This document shows positions 7,220 through 12,369 of a stretch of 12,369 nt of DNA, one piece after another. This stretch comes from Ramlibacter sp. (GTDB taxonomy: Bacteria > Pseudomonadota > Gammaproteobacteria > Burkholderiales > Burkholderiaceae_C): the NCBI GenBank assembly GCA_025351615.1, contig JANXVP010000168.1, forward strand, positions 1-12,369, read 5' to 3'. The translations under genes were made by a program, and so were the position numbers. The notes beneath the pieces are model-generated. The model worked only from the letters and a program-made list of their open reading frames with translations. It had not been told where the DNA came from and did not search any database. Each line of letters opens with the position of its first letter. The stretch's first letter is position 1.

Positions 7220-8835
7220 AGATTCACCGGTTCCTTGAATTCGCCCCATTGCTTCTTCAGGCAGCTCACCATTTCGCCCACCGTGGCGTAGGCATGGCAG
7301 CAGTCGACCAGGTACGGCATGACGTTTTCGCGGTCCTTGGCGGCCGCGGCGGACAGCTTGGCCAGCGAGGCGTCCACCGCCGACTGCTGCCGCGTGTCGA
7401 GCACGCGCTGGAATTTCTCCAGGGCCCGTTGCGCGACCGTCGGGTCGAGCGTGAACAGCTCGCGCACGCCAATCTGCTCGTTCTCCTTCTTGAAGAAGTT
7501 CTGCCCCACGATGACGTTCTTGCCGGCGTCGGTGTCGAGCTTGCGCTCCAGGCCGCGCTCGGCCAGACGCAACTGCATCCAGCCGTCCTCGATGGCGGGA
7601 ATCACGCCGCCGTAGGCATCGATCTCCGCCATCACCTTCGTGATCATTTCCTCCATGCGGTCGGTATGCTGCTCCAGGAAGTAGCTGCCCCCCAACGGAT
7701 CCACCGTTCGGCCGATGCCGCTTTCGTAGGCCAGGATCTGCTGCGTGCGCACCGCCAACTCCGCCGAGAACTCGGTGGGGATCTGGAAGGCCTCGTCCAT
7801 CGCGCAGGTGAAGATCGATTGCGCGCCGCCGAACACAGCCGCCATCGTTTCCACCGCAACCCGCACCACGTTGTTGTACGGCTGCGGCGCCACAAGCGAC
7901 GAGCCGCCGCAGACCACGCCAAAGCGGAAGTGCTGCGCCTTCGGATCCTTCACGCCATAACGCTCCTTCATGAACCGGGCCCACAACCGTCGCCCGGCCC
8001 GGAATTTCGCGATCTCGTCGAAGAAGTCCATGTGCACGTAGAAGAAGAACGAGAGGCGCTTGGCGAATTTCTCGACATCGCCCCCGCGGCTGCGCAGTTC
8101 TTCCACATAAGCCAGGCCATTGGCCAGCGTGTACGCCATCTCCTCGGCCGCCGTCGCACCGGCATCACGCACGTGGGCGCCGGCAATGCTGATGGCGTTG
8201 AAGCGCGGCGAAACGTCGTTCGAGTACAGGATCGAATCGGCGATCAGCCGCATCGACGGGCGCACCGGGAAGATCCAGGTGCCGCGCGCGACGTACTCCT
8301 TCAGGATGTCGTTCTGGATCGTGCCGGTAAGCTTCTCGCGCGGCACGCCCTGCTTGTCGGCCACCGCAAGGTACATCGCGTAGATGATCGCGGCAGTGCC
8401 GTTGATGGTGAAAGAGGTCGAGATCTTCGACAGGTCCAGGCCCTGGAACAGGATCTCGGCTTCGCTCAGGTTCGACAGCGACACACCGACCTTGCCGATC
8501 TCGGGCCGGGCCATGGGATGCGTGGGGTCGTAGCCGCACTGCGTGGGCAGGTCCAGCGCGACCGACAGGCCGGTCTGGCCCTGCGCCAGCAGGAACTTGT
8601 AGCGCTCATTGGATTCTTCGGCGGTGCCAAAGCCCGAGTACTGGCGGATTGTCCATAACCGGCCGTTGTAGCCGTCGGGGAAGATTCCGCGAGTGAACGG
8701 GTATTCGCCTGGCTGGCCGATGTTTTGCGGGTTGACGGCGCTCGCATCGACGCTTGTGGGCACCGGAATGCCACTGCGGCTGACCGACGTCATCGCGGGC
8801 TCGGGCGCGGTTGCCGGTTTCTGTCTCATGTTCAT
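7216..8835 (-). CDS. B12-dependent acyl-CoA mutase large (catalytic) subunit, methylmalonyl/ethylmalonyl-CoA mutase-like
   Basis: A 539-residue TIM-barrel catalytic subunit without a fused B12 domain. Diagnostic blocks include LWTIRQYSGFGTAEESN (60-76), GQTGLSVALDLPTQCGYD (86-103), GTIQNDILKEYVARGTWIFP (171-190) and ESGIGRTVDPLGGSY (371-385). By ungapped alignment from memory to Propionibacterium methylmalonyl-CoA mutase, Tyr66 and Arg184 match Tyr89 and Arg207, which read the substrate carboxylate, and His221 matches His244. Unlike that enzyme, Tyr243 is Ala220, and the THxQTSGWSL segment is FGVVCGGSSL (305-314), losing its His, Gln and Trp; Asn366 is Cys344. The TQxGYDP and FRFGV features recall ethylmalonyl-CoA mutase/MeaA. 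Start ATG 8835 overlaps the crotonase stop as TGATG, with AAGG seven bases upstream; Met3 or Met15 are alternatives. Substrate is unproven. Confidence 0.93.
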   Translation of the reverse strand: MNMRQKPATAPEPAMTSVSRSGIPVPTSVDASAVNPQNIGQPGEYPFTRGIFPDGYNGRLWTIRQYSGFGTAEESNERYKFLLAQGQTGLSVALDLPTQCGYDPTHPMARPEIGKVGVSLSNLSEAEILFQGLDLSKISTSFTINGTAAIIYAMYLAVADKQGVPREKLTGTIQNDILKEYVARGTWIFPVRPSMRLIADSILYSNDVSPRFNAISIAGAHVRDAGATAAEEMAYTLANGLAYVEELRSRGGDVEKFAKRLSFFFYVHMDFFDEIAKFRAGRRLWARFMKERYGVKDPKAQHFRFGVVCGGSSLVAPQPYNNVVRVAVETMAAVFGGAQSIFTCAMDEAFQIPTEFSAELAVRTQQILAYESGIGRTVDPLGGSYFLEQHTDRMEEMITKVMAEIDAYGGVIPAIEDGWMQLRLAERGLERKLDTDAGKNVIVGQNFFKKENEQIGVRELFTLDPTVAQRALEKFQRVLDTRQQSAVDASLAKLSAAAAKDRENVMPYLVDCCHAYATVGEMVSCLKKQWGEFKEPVNL

Positions 8836-9638
8836 CAGGAAACCTTGGATAGGAGTTTTTCGGAAGCGGCCCAGTGGTCGTCGTGCAACCATGTCTGGAT
8901 CAGGTGTTGCTGTTCGACCGCGCGGTGCGCCTGCCAGGACAGGCCCTGGCGCGATGCGATGCCCTGGGCCTTGATGCCGCGAAGCACTTGGGGTGGGCAC
9001 GCGAGCAGCGGCTTGGTAAAGGCGGCAATGTCCTTGCCCTCGGCGCCATCGGACACCACCACGTCGGCCAGCCCCCACGCCAGCGCCTGCTGGGCTTCGA
9101 CCAGTTCGCAGCGGCTCATCATCCGCGTGGCATGGGCCGGTCCGACCAGTCGGAACAGGTCGGGGCCGCCGCCCCAGGCCGAGGTGATGCCGAGCTTGGC
9201 CTGGATGAAGCCGATCCGCGCGTTGGCTCCCTGCATGCGCATGTCACAGGCTAGCGCCAGTTCGGCACCGCCGCCGATGGCATCGCCATTGAGGTACGCC
9301 AGCACCGGCACCGGGCAGTGGCGGATGCTTTCCAGCGCGGCGCCTGCCTCTTCCATCATGGCCATCACGGCGACTTCGTCGCGCACGCTTGCCAACTCCT
9401 TCAGGTCTCCCCCGGCCGCGAAATAGCGCTCGCCTGCGCCAGTAACGACCACGTAGCGAACGTCCGATCGCGAGCCTGCCTCGGTGACGGCCGCGGCGAG
9501 GGCGGCGAGCACCGGCCGGGCCAATGCATTGTGTTTGTGGGCGCGGTCGAGGGTGATCCAGACGGCGCCTGGTTCGCGCTCCCGGACGAGGATGTCCGAG
9601 GCCGAACTGCTTTTTGTAGTGACTTCCATGGGACCCAT
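8835..9638 (-). CDS. Crotonase-family enzyme (enoyl-CoA hydratase or acyl-malonyl-CoA decarboxylase-like)
   Basis: A 267-residue crotonase-fold protein. YFAAGGDLKEL (72-82) and NGDAIGGGAELALACDMR (117-134) form the oxyanion hole and CoA pocket. Glu126 matches the first catalytic Glu of enoyl-CoA hydratase (rat Glu144), but the second (Glu164) is Gln146, in FIQAKLGITSAWGGG. The AWGGG context resembles the PSWGG of ethylmalonyl-CoA decarboxylase (ECHDC1) more than the PGAGG of hydratases. A decarboxylase role would fit a mutase operon, as scpB does in E. coli; a hydratase remains possible. It is the first gene of the leftward operon. Two in-frame ATGs (9638 and 9629) lie in a perfect palindrome and neither has a clear Shine-Dalgarno. 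I chose 9638; starting at 9629 would remove three residues. An upstream frame extension to 9899 crosses the regulator gene and is unlikely. Confidence 0.88.
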   Translation of the reverse strand: MGPMEVTTKSSSASDILVREREPGAVWITLDRAHKHNALARPVLAALAAAVTEAGSRSDVRYVVVTGAGERYFAAGGDLKELASVRDEVAVMAMMEEAGAALESIRHCPVPVLAYLNGDAIGGGAELALACDMRMQGANARIGFIQAKLGITSAWGGGPDLFRLVGPAHATRMMSRCELVEAQQALAWGLADVVVSDGAEGKDIAAFTKPLLACPPQVLRGIKAQGIASRQGLSWQAHRAVEQQHLIQTWLHDDHWAASEKLLSKVS

Positions 9639-9640
9639 GG
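9626..9640. repeat. Perfect 15-bp palindrome at the crotonase start
   Basis: CCATGGGACCCATGG is two 7-bp arms around a central A. Both candidate ATG codons of the crotonase gene (9638 and 9629, minus strand) fall in it. In mRNA it could fold into a 6-bp stem with a 3-nt loop over the start. Confidence 0.8.
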
Positions 9641-9643
9641 TAG

Positions 9644-9671
9644 ATTTCAAGATGTTCGTTGAAAAGAACAA
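9644..9671 (-). promoter_or_regulatory. Possible promoter of the leftward mutase operon
   Basis: On the minus strand TTGTTC (9671-9666) and TGAAAT (9649-9644) are separated by 16 bases and give a modest sigma70-like pair. Transcription would begin near 9638, which would make the crotonase mRNA almost leaderless and would explain the missing Shine-Dalgarno. The inverted repeat at 9653-9670 covers the -35 and most of the spacer, which fits repression. The match is weak. Confidence 0.28.
9653..9670. promoter_or_regulatory. Operator candidate A (TGTTC-N8-GAACA)
   Basis: TGTTCGTTGAAAAGAACA has perfect 5-bp inverted arms separated by 8 bp. It is the copy nearest the leftward operon, 15 bp from the crotonase start. 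It shares arms and spacing with the sites at 9673 and 9733, and is a likely IclR-family binding site by location and symmetry. Confidence 0.62.
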
Positions 9672-9672
9672 A

Positions 9673-9689
9673 TGTTCCGTATTTCGAAC
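9673..9689. promoter_or_regulatory. Operator candidate B (TGTTC-N8-GAAC)
   Basis: TGTTCCGTATTTCGAAC repeats the arms and 8-bp spacing of site A. Its centre lies exactly 20 bp (about two helical turns) from that of A, so both present the same DNA face. The right arm of A and the left arm of B also form the shorter palindrome GAACAAATGTTC. Confidence 0.62.
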
Positions 9690-9732
9690 GCCCAAAGAAA
9701 TCGGGGGCCGTAGTTCCAAATTGGTTTGCCTT

Positions 9733-9749
9733 TGTTCAGATAGCCGAAC
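9733..9749. promoter_or_regulatory. Operator candidate C (TGTTC-N8-GAAC)
   Basis: TGTTCAGATAGCCGAAC is the third copy, centred 60 bp from B and only 22 bp before the regulator start. It is placed to autoregulate the iclR-type gene, and its phasing (20 and 60 bp) would allow looping or cooperative binding with A and B. Confidence 0.58.
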
Positions 9750-9770
9750 TTCTTTGCTAGGAGAGCTGGG

Positions 9771-10523
9771 ATGAGCGGATTGGCAGTCACTGCGGTCGAG
9801 CGGGTTCTCGACATCCTGGAAGCGTTCCAGACCAGCCAGAAACCCTTGTCCCTGACCGATCTGGCGGAGGTCGCGGGCATTCCCAAGAGCAGCTGCCATG
9901 CCATCGTCGCCACGCTGATCGCGCGCGGCTATCTGTATTCACTAACGCGTCCGCGCGCACTCTACCCGACCCGCCGGATGTACGACATCGCGCGCGACAT
10001 CCACGAGAAGGATCCGTTCGTGGAAAGGATGATGCCCCTGCTCGAACGGCTGCGCGACTCGTCGCGCGAGACCGTCATCCTGGGCAAGCAGCAGGGCGAT
10101 GCGGTGATCTACCTGCAGGTGGTGGAAAGCCCGCATTCGATCCGCTATTCGGCCAAGCCGGGCGAATTCAAGCCACTGCATTCGAGCGCCATCGGCAAGG
10201 CGCTGATGGGCAGCCTCAAGGAGCCCGAGCTGCGCACGGCTTTGAAAAGCCTCGACCTGAAGGCCGCCACGCCGGCGACCCTGACCGATCGGGAAGCGCT
10301 GGTCGAGGACATCCTGGACAGCCGGCGCCGCGGCTATTTCCTGACCCGCGGCGAGAACGTGCCGGACGTCTGGGCCGTCTCCGCCTTTCTCACGGTCAAC
10401 GCCCAGACGCTGGCCGTTGCGATCGCCGGTCCGCGGCACCGCATGGAGACTAGCGTTGCGGAGGCCGCGCAGCTGCTGCTAGCCACCTGCAGCTTCATTT
10501 CGCGCCAGTGGTCCCGGGGGTGA
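9771..10523 (+). CDS. IclR-family transcriptional regulator
   Basis: A 250-residue IclR-type regulator: an N-terminal winged helix-turn-helix (about 5-60, with SLTDLAEVAGIPKSSCHAIVATL as helix-turn-helix at 27-49) and a C-terminal GAF-like effector domain containing YLQVVES, the LHSSAIGKALMG motif and RRRGYFLTRGENVPDVWAVSA. These are standard for regulators that sense catabolic acids or CoA-pathway intermediates. Start ATG 9771 is supported by AGGAG at 9759-9763. It is divergent from the mutase operon with 132 bp between, containing three matching inverted repeats, so it most likely controls that operon and itself. Repressor or activator role is not determined by sequence; site A overlapping the possible leftward -35 favours repression. 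Confidence 0.94.
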   Translation: MSGLAVTAVERVLDILEAFQTSQKPLSLTDLAEVAGIPKSSCHAIVATLIARGYLYSLTRPRALYPTRRMYDIARDIHEKDPFVERMMPLLERLRDSSRETVILGKQQGDAVIYLQVVESPHSIRYSAKPGEFKPLHSSAIGKALMGSLKEPELRTALKSLDLKAATPATLTDREALVEDILDSRRRGYFLTRGENVPDVWAVSAFLTVNAQTLAVAIAGPRHRMETSVAEAAQLLLATCSFISRQWSRG

Positions 10524-10528
10524 CCCCG
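10515..10528 (+). terminator. Small GC hairpin over the regulator stop codon
   Basis: CGGGG, loop GTGA, CCCCG: a 5-bp stem whose loop contains the TGA stop. No T-run follows, so it is at best a weak terminator. Confidence 0.22.
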
Positions 10529-10555
10529 CATTGCGCGCAGGACCCACCGACGCTG

Positions 10556-10571
10556 TGCAGCGAGCGCTGCA
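10556..10571. repeat. Inverted repeat, 7-bp arms
   Basis: TGCAGCG-AG-CGCTGCA is a perfect inverted repeat with a 2-bp centre in the non-coding stretch after the regulator. No T-run follows and no partner site was found, so I assign no role. Confidence 0.4.
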
Positions 10572-10664
10572 GTAACAAGCGCATCGGATGCGAGCAGGGC
10601 GTCGAGGCCAGCATCGGGAACATCTGCGTTTGAATAGCAGGTCGCGTGAAGGGCATCCCAGCTA

Positions 10665-11070
10665 AATCGTTTGTCTACGTGGGGGCCGACCCGATGGCGC
10701 TGGAAGTACCGCGTCGACGGCAAGATGCCCCGGCCTGCCGGCCTGCCGGCAAGCGCAGCGTCCAGCCGAATCTGTTGACTCGACGATGTCGATGCCGGTG
10801 ACTTCCTCGCCTACCGCATGCTCCACCTGCAGCCGCGTGTTCATGTCCAGGAAGTTGAACTTCCCGGCGCCGTCGTACAAGGTTTCCACCGTGCCGATCA
10901 CGTCGTAGCCGAGTTCACGCAGCACGCCGACAATGCGATTGGCGGATCCCGCTCCCGTTGCCAAAGCTGCGTTGCGCCAGCGAGCGCGCCTGCTCCACGG
11001 CTTTCAGCAGCTAAGCACTGTGGTGCGCCGCCAGCGTGCCCGCCTCGTCATCGCCGAGCAGTCCGAAGCT
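10665..11070 (-). pseudogene. Decayed biotin carboxylase (acyl-CoA carboxylase alpha-type) remnant
   Basis: Read leftward, pieces of a biotin carboxylase appear in order but in different frames. First [16 protein letters not shown] (about 11000-10954), resembling the EQARS-AQ-FG region. Then, in another frame, [17 protein letters not shown] and [26 protein letters not shown] (about 10925-10780), the unmistakable MNTRLQVEH active-site strand. Then a one-base shift near 10771-10780 into [10 protein letters not shown], as expected after TGIDLV. A weaker [15 protein letters not shown] may be the C-terminal LPSTG-like stretch. Between FGNG and RELGY about 50-60 residues (YLER-IEVQ-ERDCSVQRR) are missing, and another gap follows QIRL. 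With frameshifts, internal deletions and a stop near 11015, it cannot make an active ATP-dependent biotin carboxylase. Exact ends are uncertain. Confidence 0.72.
10732..10750. repeat. Short tandem repeat (GGCCTGCC x2 plus GGC)
   Basis: Two perfect copies of an 8-bp unit and part of a third lie inside the decayed biotin carboxylase. They probably reflect slippage during decay. Confidence 0.6.
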
Positions 11071-11198
11071 CACGCCCATAGCCATGCGAGGCCGGCGATT
11101 TCCTGGCGCACTGCGGCGCGACCGCGCCTCCGTCTGGTCACCGTTAAGCCAGACGCAAACGACGCAGGTTTCCTGGCGACGCCGCCATCCGCCGGTTT

Positions 11199-12251
11199 TC
11201 AGGCCAGCGCCTGGCGTGCGAGAGCAATCAACTGAGTGACCTCCGCTTGGGTCCCATCGAAACGGGTCACCAGGCGAATAACGCCGCCGCGCCGTCGGGC
11301 GAAGCGGACGCCGGCACCCGCCAGCGCCTCGATGGCCGGTTCGGGCATGGTGACGAACACGAGGTTTGCCTCGACCGGCGTGATCAGGCGGGTGCCCGGC
11401 AGCGCGGCCAGGTCACGACCCAACTGCGACGCGAGTGCGTTGGCGTGGGATGCGAGTCGCAGAAACAAGCCGTCCTCGACATAGGCGATAAGCTGCGCGG
11501 CGGCGAAACGCATCTTCGACCAGGTCTGGCCGGCCCGCCGCAACCGGTACGACAAAGGCTCGACCAGAGCCTGGTTGAATACGACGATGGCGTCCGCCCC
11601 CATCGCCCCATTCTTGGTGGCGCCGAAAGAGAGGATGTCGACGCCCGAGCGCCACGTCATCTCGGCCGGACTGCATCCCACTGTCACCAGGGCGTTGGCG
11701 AACCGCGCGCCGTCCATGTGGAAACGGATGCCGGCATCGCGCGCACAGGCGCCGATGGCGGCGAGCTCCTCGCGGCTGTAGACCGTGCCGCATTCGCTCG
11801 CCTGCGTGATCGAGACGGCGTCCGGCTGCGGCCGGTTGCGGATGCCCCGTTCCGCCCGCCCCAGCGCTTCCGCCAGCGTTGCCGGCGCGAGCTTGCAATT
11901 CCAGCCAGGAAGCGCGATGAGCTTGGCACCCCCGGTGAACGCTTCGGTCGCACCGCCTTCGGCGGTGTGGATGTGTGCTTCTTCGTGGCAATAGATACCC
12001 CCGTAGGGGCGCACGCAGCTGGCGAGCGACAGGGCGTTGGCTGCGGTGCCGGTGGAAACCGGAAGGACCGTCACCGCGGTCTCGAACAGGTCGGAAAATT
12101 TTCGATTCAGCAACGCCGTGTATTCGTCGTCGCCATAAGAGGCGGCCGGTCCGTGATTGACGGCCTCCAGCGCACGCAGGATTTCAGGCGTGACAGTGGC
12201 CACGTTGTCGCTGCGGAAATTGAGCGAAAGGGCGCCGTGACTGTGGTTCAC
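11199..12251 (-). CDS. Low-specificity L-threonine aldolase-like PLP enzyme
   Basis: A 350-residue fold-type I PLP enzyme of the threonine aldolase/beta-eliminating lyase family, which splits beta-hydroxy amino acids such as L-threonine to glycine and an aldehyde. Features: NFRSDNVATVTPEI (11-24), the family N-terminus; STGTAANALSL (66-76) for phosphate binding; EEAHIHTAEGGA (90-101) with the ring-stacking His; FHMDGARFANA (177-187) with the PLP-nitrogen Asp180; and SFGATKNGAMGAD (208-220) with Lys213 as the Schiff-base lysine. I chose GTG 12251, preceded by GAAGG at 12265-12261 and 19 nt after the upstream stop. An ATG at 12287 would add 12 unusual residues, overlap the upstream gene and have AGG directly against the ATG. 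Stereospecificity (L or L-allo) is not readable. It appears unrelated to the mutase operon. Confidence 0.9.
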   Translation of the reverse strand: MNHSHGALSLNFRSDNVATVTPEILRALEAVNHGPAASYGDDEYTALLNRKFSDLFETAVTVLPVSTGTAANALSLASCVRPYGGIYCHEEAHIHTAEGGATEAFTGGAKLIALPGWNCKLAPATLAEALGRAERGIRNRPQPDAVSITQASECGTVYSREELAAIGACARDAGIRFHMDGARFANALVTVGCSPAEMTWRSGVDILSFGATKNGAMGADAIVVFNQALVEPLSYRLRRAGQTWSKMRFAAAQLIAYVEDGLFLRLASHANALASQLGRDLAALPGTRLITPVEANLVFVTMPEPAIEALAGAGVRFARRRGGVIRLVTRFDGTQAEVTQLIALARQALA

Positions 12252-12270
12252 TGCGAAAGGCCTTCGTCGC

Positions 12271-12369
12271 TCACAGCATTGCACCATCCTGCTGGCGCAG
12301 CCGCCGATGGACCAACAGAAGTGGGGCGGCAGTGAAAAGAATCAGGATCGCGGCGGCTGCCGAGGCGGA
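12271..12369 (-). CDS. Membrane protein C-terminus, probably ABC transporter permease (5' end outside the window)
   Basis: A minus-strand frame entering at the right edge gives 32 codons and a TGA at 12273-12271. It reads as a hydrophobic helix (AAAAILILFTAAPLLLV) followed by a basic cytoplasmic tail (HRRLRQQDGAML). This is how inner-membrane ABC permeases of the binding-protein-dependent type usually end. The frame is open to the edge, and the 19-nt gap to the threonine aldolase-like gene suggests one operon. Too little is present to exclude another membrane protein. Confidence 0.5.
   Translation of the reverse strand, partial: SASAAAAILILFTAAPLLLVHRRLRQQDGAML

Larger units (their letters stand above)
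10524..11198. other. 675-bp stretch without an intact gene
   Basis: The middle is the biotin carboxylase remnant. From 10524 to about 10664 a minus-strand frame reading LDALLASDALVTAALAAQ could be more of the same gene's C-terminal part, but I cannot confirm it. From about 11071 to 11198 I see no recognisable protein, RNA, promoter or terminator. Confidence 0.6.

Noticed and set aside
7249..8658. Long plus-strand open frame opposite the mutase large subunit
   Set aside because: It is antisense to a clearly recognised gene, has Arg/His/Ala-rich composition typical of a GC-rich complementary strand, and shows no domain.
7216..8835. Assignment as 2-hydroxyisobutyryl-CoA or isobutyryl-CoA mutase
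   Set aside because: Those enzymes replace the Tyr (by Ile or Phe) and Arg (by Gln), and the first also has an Asp where this protein has Ala93. Here Tyr66 and Arg184 are kept.
9639..9770. Cobalamin riboswitch upstream of the B12 mutase operon
   Set aside because: The intergenic space is only 132 bp, carries the inverted repeats, and shows no B12-box-like element or the needed length of leader.
11247..12335. Plus-strand open frame opposite the threonine aldolase-like gene
   Set aside because: Mirror frame of a gene with intact PLP motifs; Arg/Gly/His-rich with no family resemblance.
1..12369. CRISPR array, tRNA or rRNA gene
   Set aside because: No regularly spaced direct repeats, cloverleaf-like segment or rRNA-like sequence was noticed while reading both strands.

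Overview
The window is GC-rich, densely coding DNA that reads like an accessory catabolic region of a betaproteobacterium, most likely Burkholderiales. Three things suggest this: two orphan Bug/TctC-type periplasmic binding proteins, an IclR-controlled CoA-ester gene cluster, and an IS4-type transposase tail. The taxonomic call is inference; no rRNA or marker gene is present.

Layout. (1) 3-236 (+): the last 77 codons of an IS4-like transposase, ending about 26 bp before the next gene. (2) 263-3745 (+): a TctC/Bug binding protein, an AMP-forming acyl-CoA ligase that starts with TTG inside the preceding gene, and a short citrate-synthase-fold protein of the citryl-CoA lyase type. (3) 9638-3795 (-): a tightly packed operon read leftward: crotonase-family protein, B12-dependent acyl-CoA mutase large subunit, mutase small (cobalamin-binding) subunit, CaiB/BaiF CoA-transferase, MeaB-type GTPase and a second TctC/Bug protein. 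The first four junctions overlap by 1-4 nt; the last is a 25-nt gap. (4) 9639-9770: a divergent control region with three copies of the inverted repeat TGTTC-N8-GAAC, followed by an IclR-family regulator (9771-10523, +). (5) 10524-11198: no intact gene; it holds the remains of a decayed biotin carboxylase gene (-). (6) 11199-12251 (-): a low-specificity L-threonine aldolase-like PLP enzyme, preceded by the last 32 codons of a membrane protein, probably an ABC permease, running off the window edge.

How the genes may work together. The minus-strand operon has the same four functions as the E. coli Sbm (scpA-argK-scpB-scpC) succinate-to-propionate operon: mutase, mutase-protecting GTPase, crotonase-fold enzyme and CoA-transferase. 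Here the mutase is split, the CoA-transferase is of the CaiB family, and a periplasmic binding protein and an IclR regulator are added. I infer a route in which a substituted dicarboxylate is captured by the Bug protein, converted to its CoA ester by CaiB, rearranged by the mutase between succinyl-type and malonyl-type skeletons, and then decarboxylated or hydrated by the crotonase. Both substrate-carboxylate residues of methylmalonyl-CoA mutase (Tyr and Arg) are kept, but several other pocket residues differ, so the true substrate is probably not plain methylmalonyl-CoA. The facing ligase and lyase-like genes could supply or cleave a related CoA ester. The substrate itself cannot be read from the sequence.
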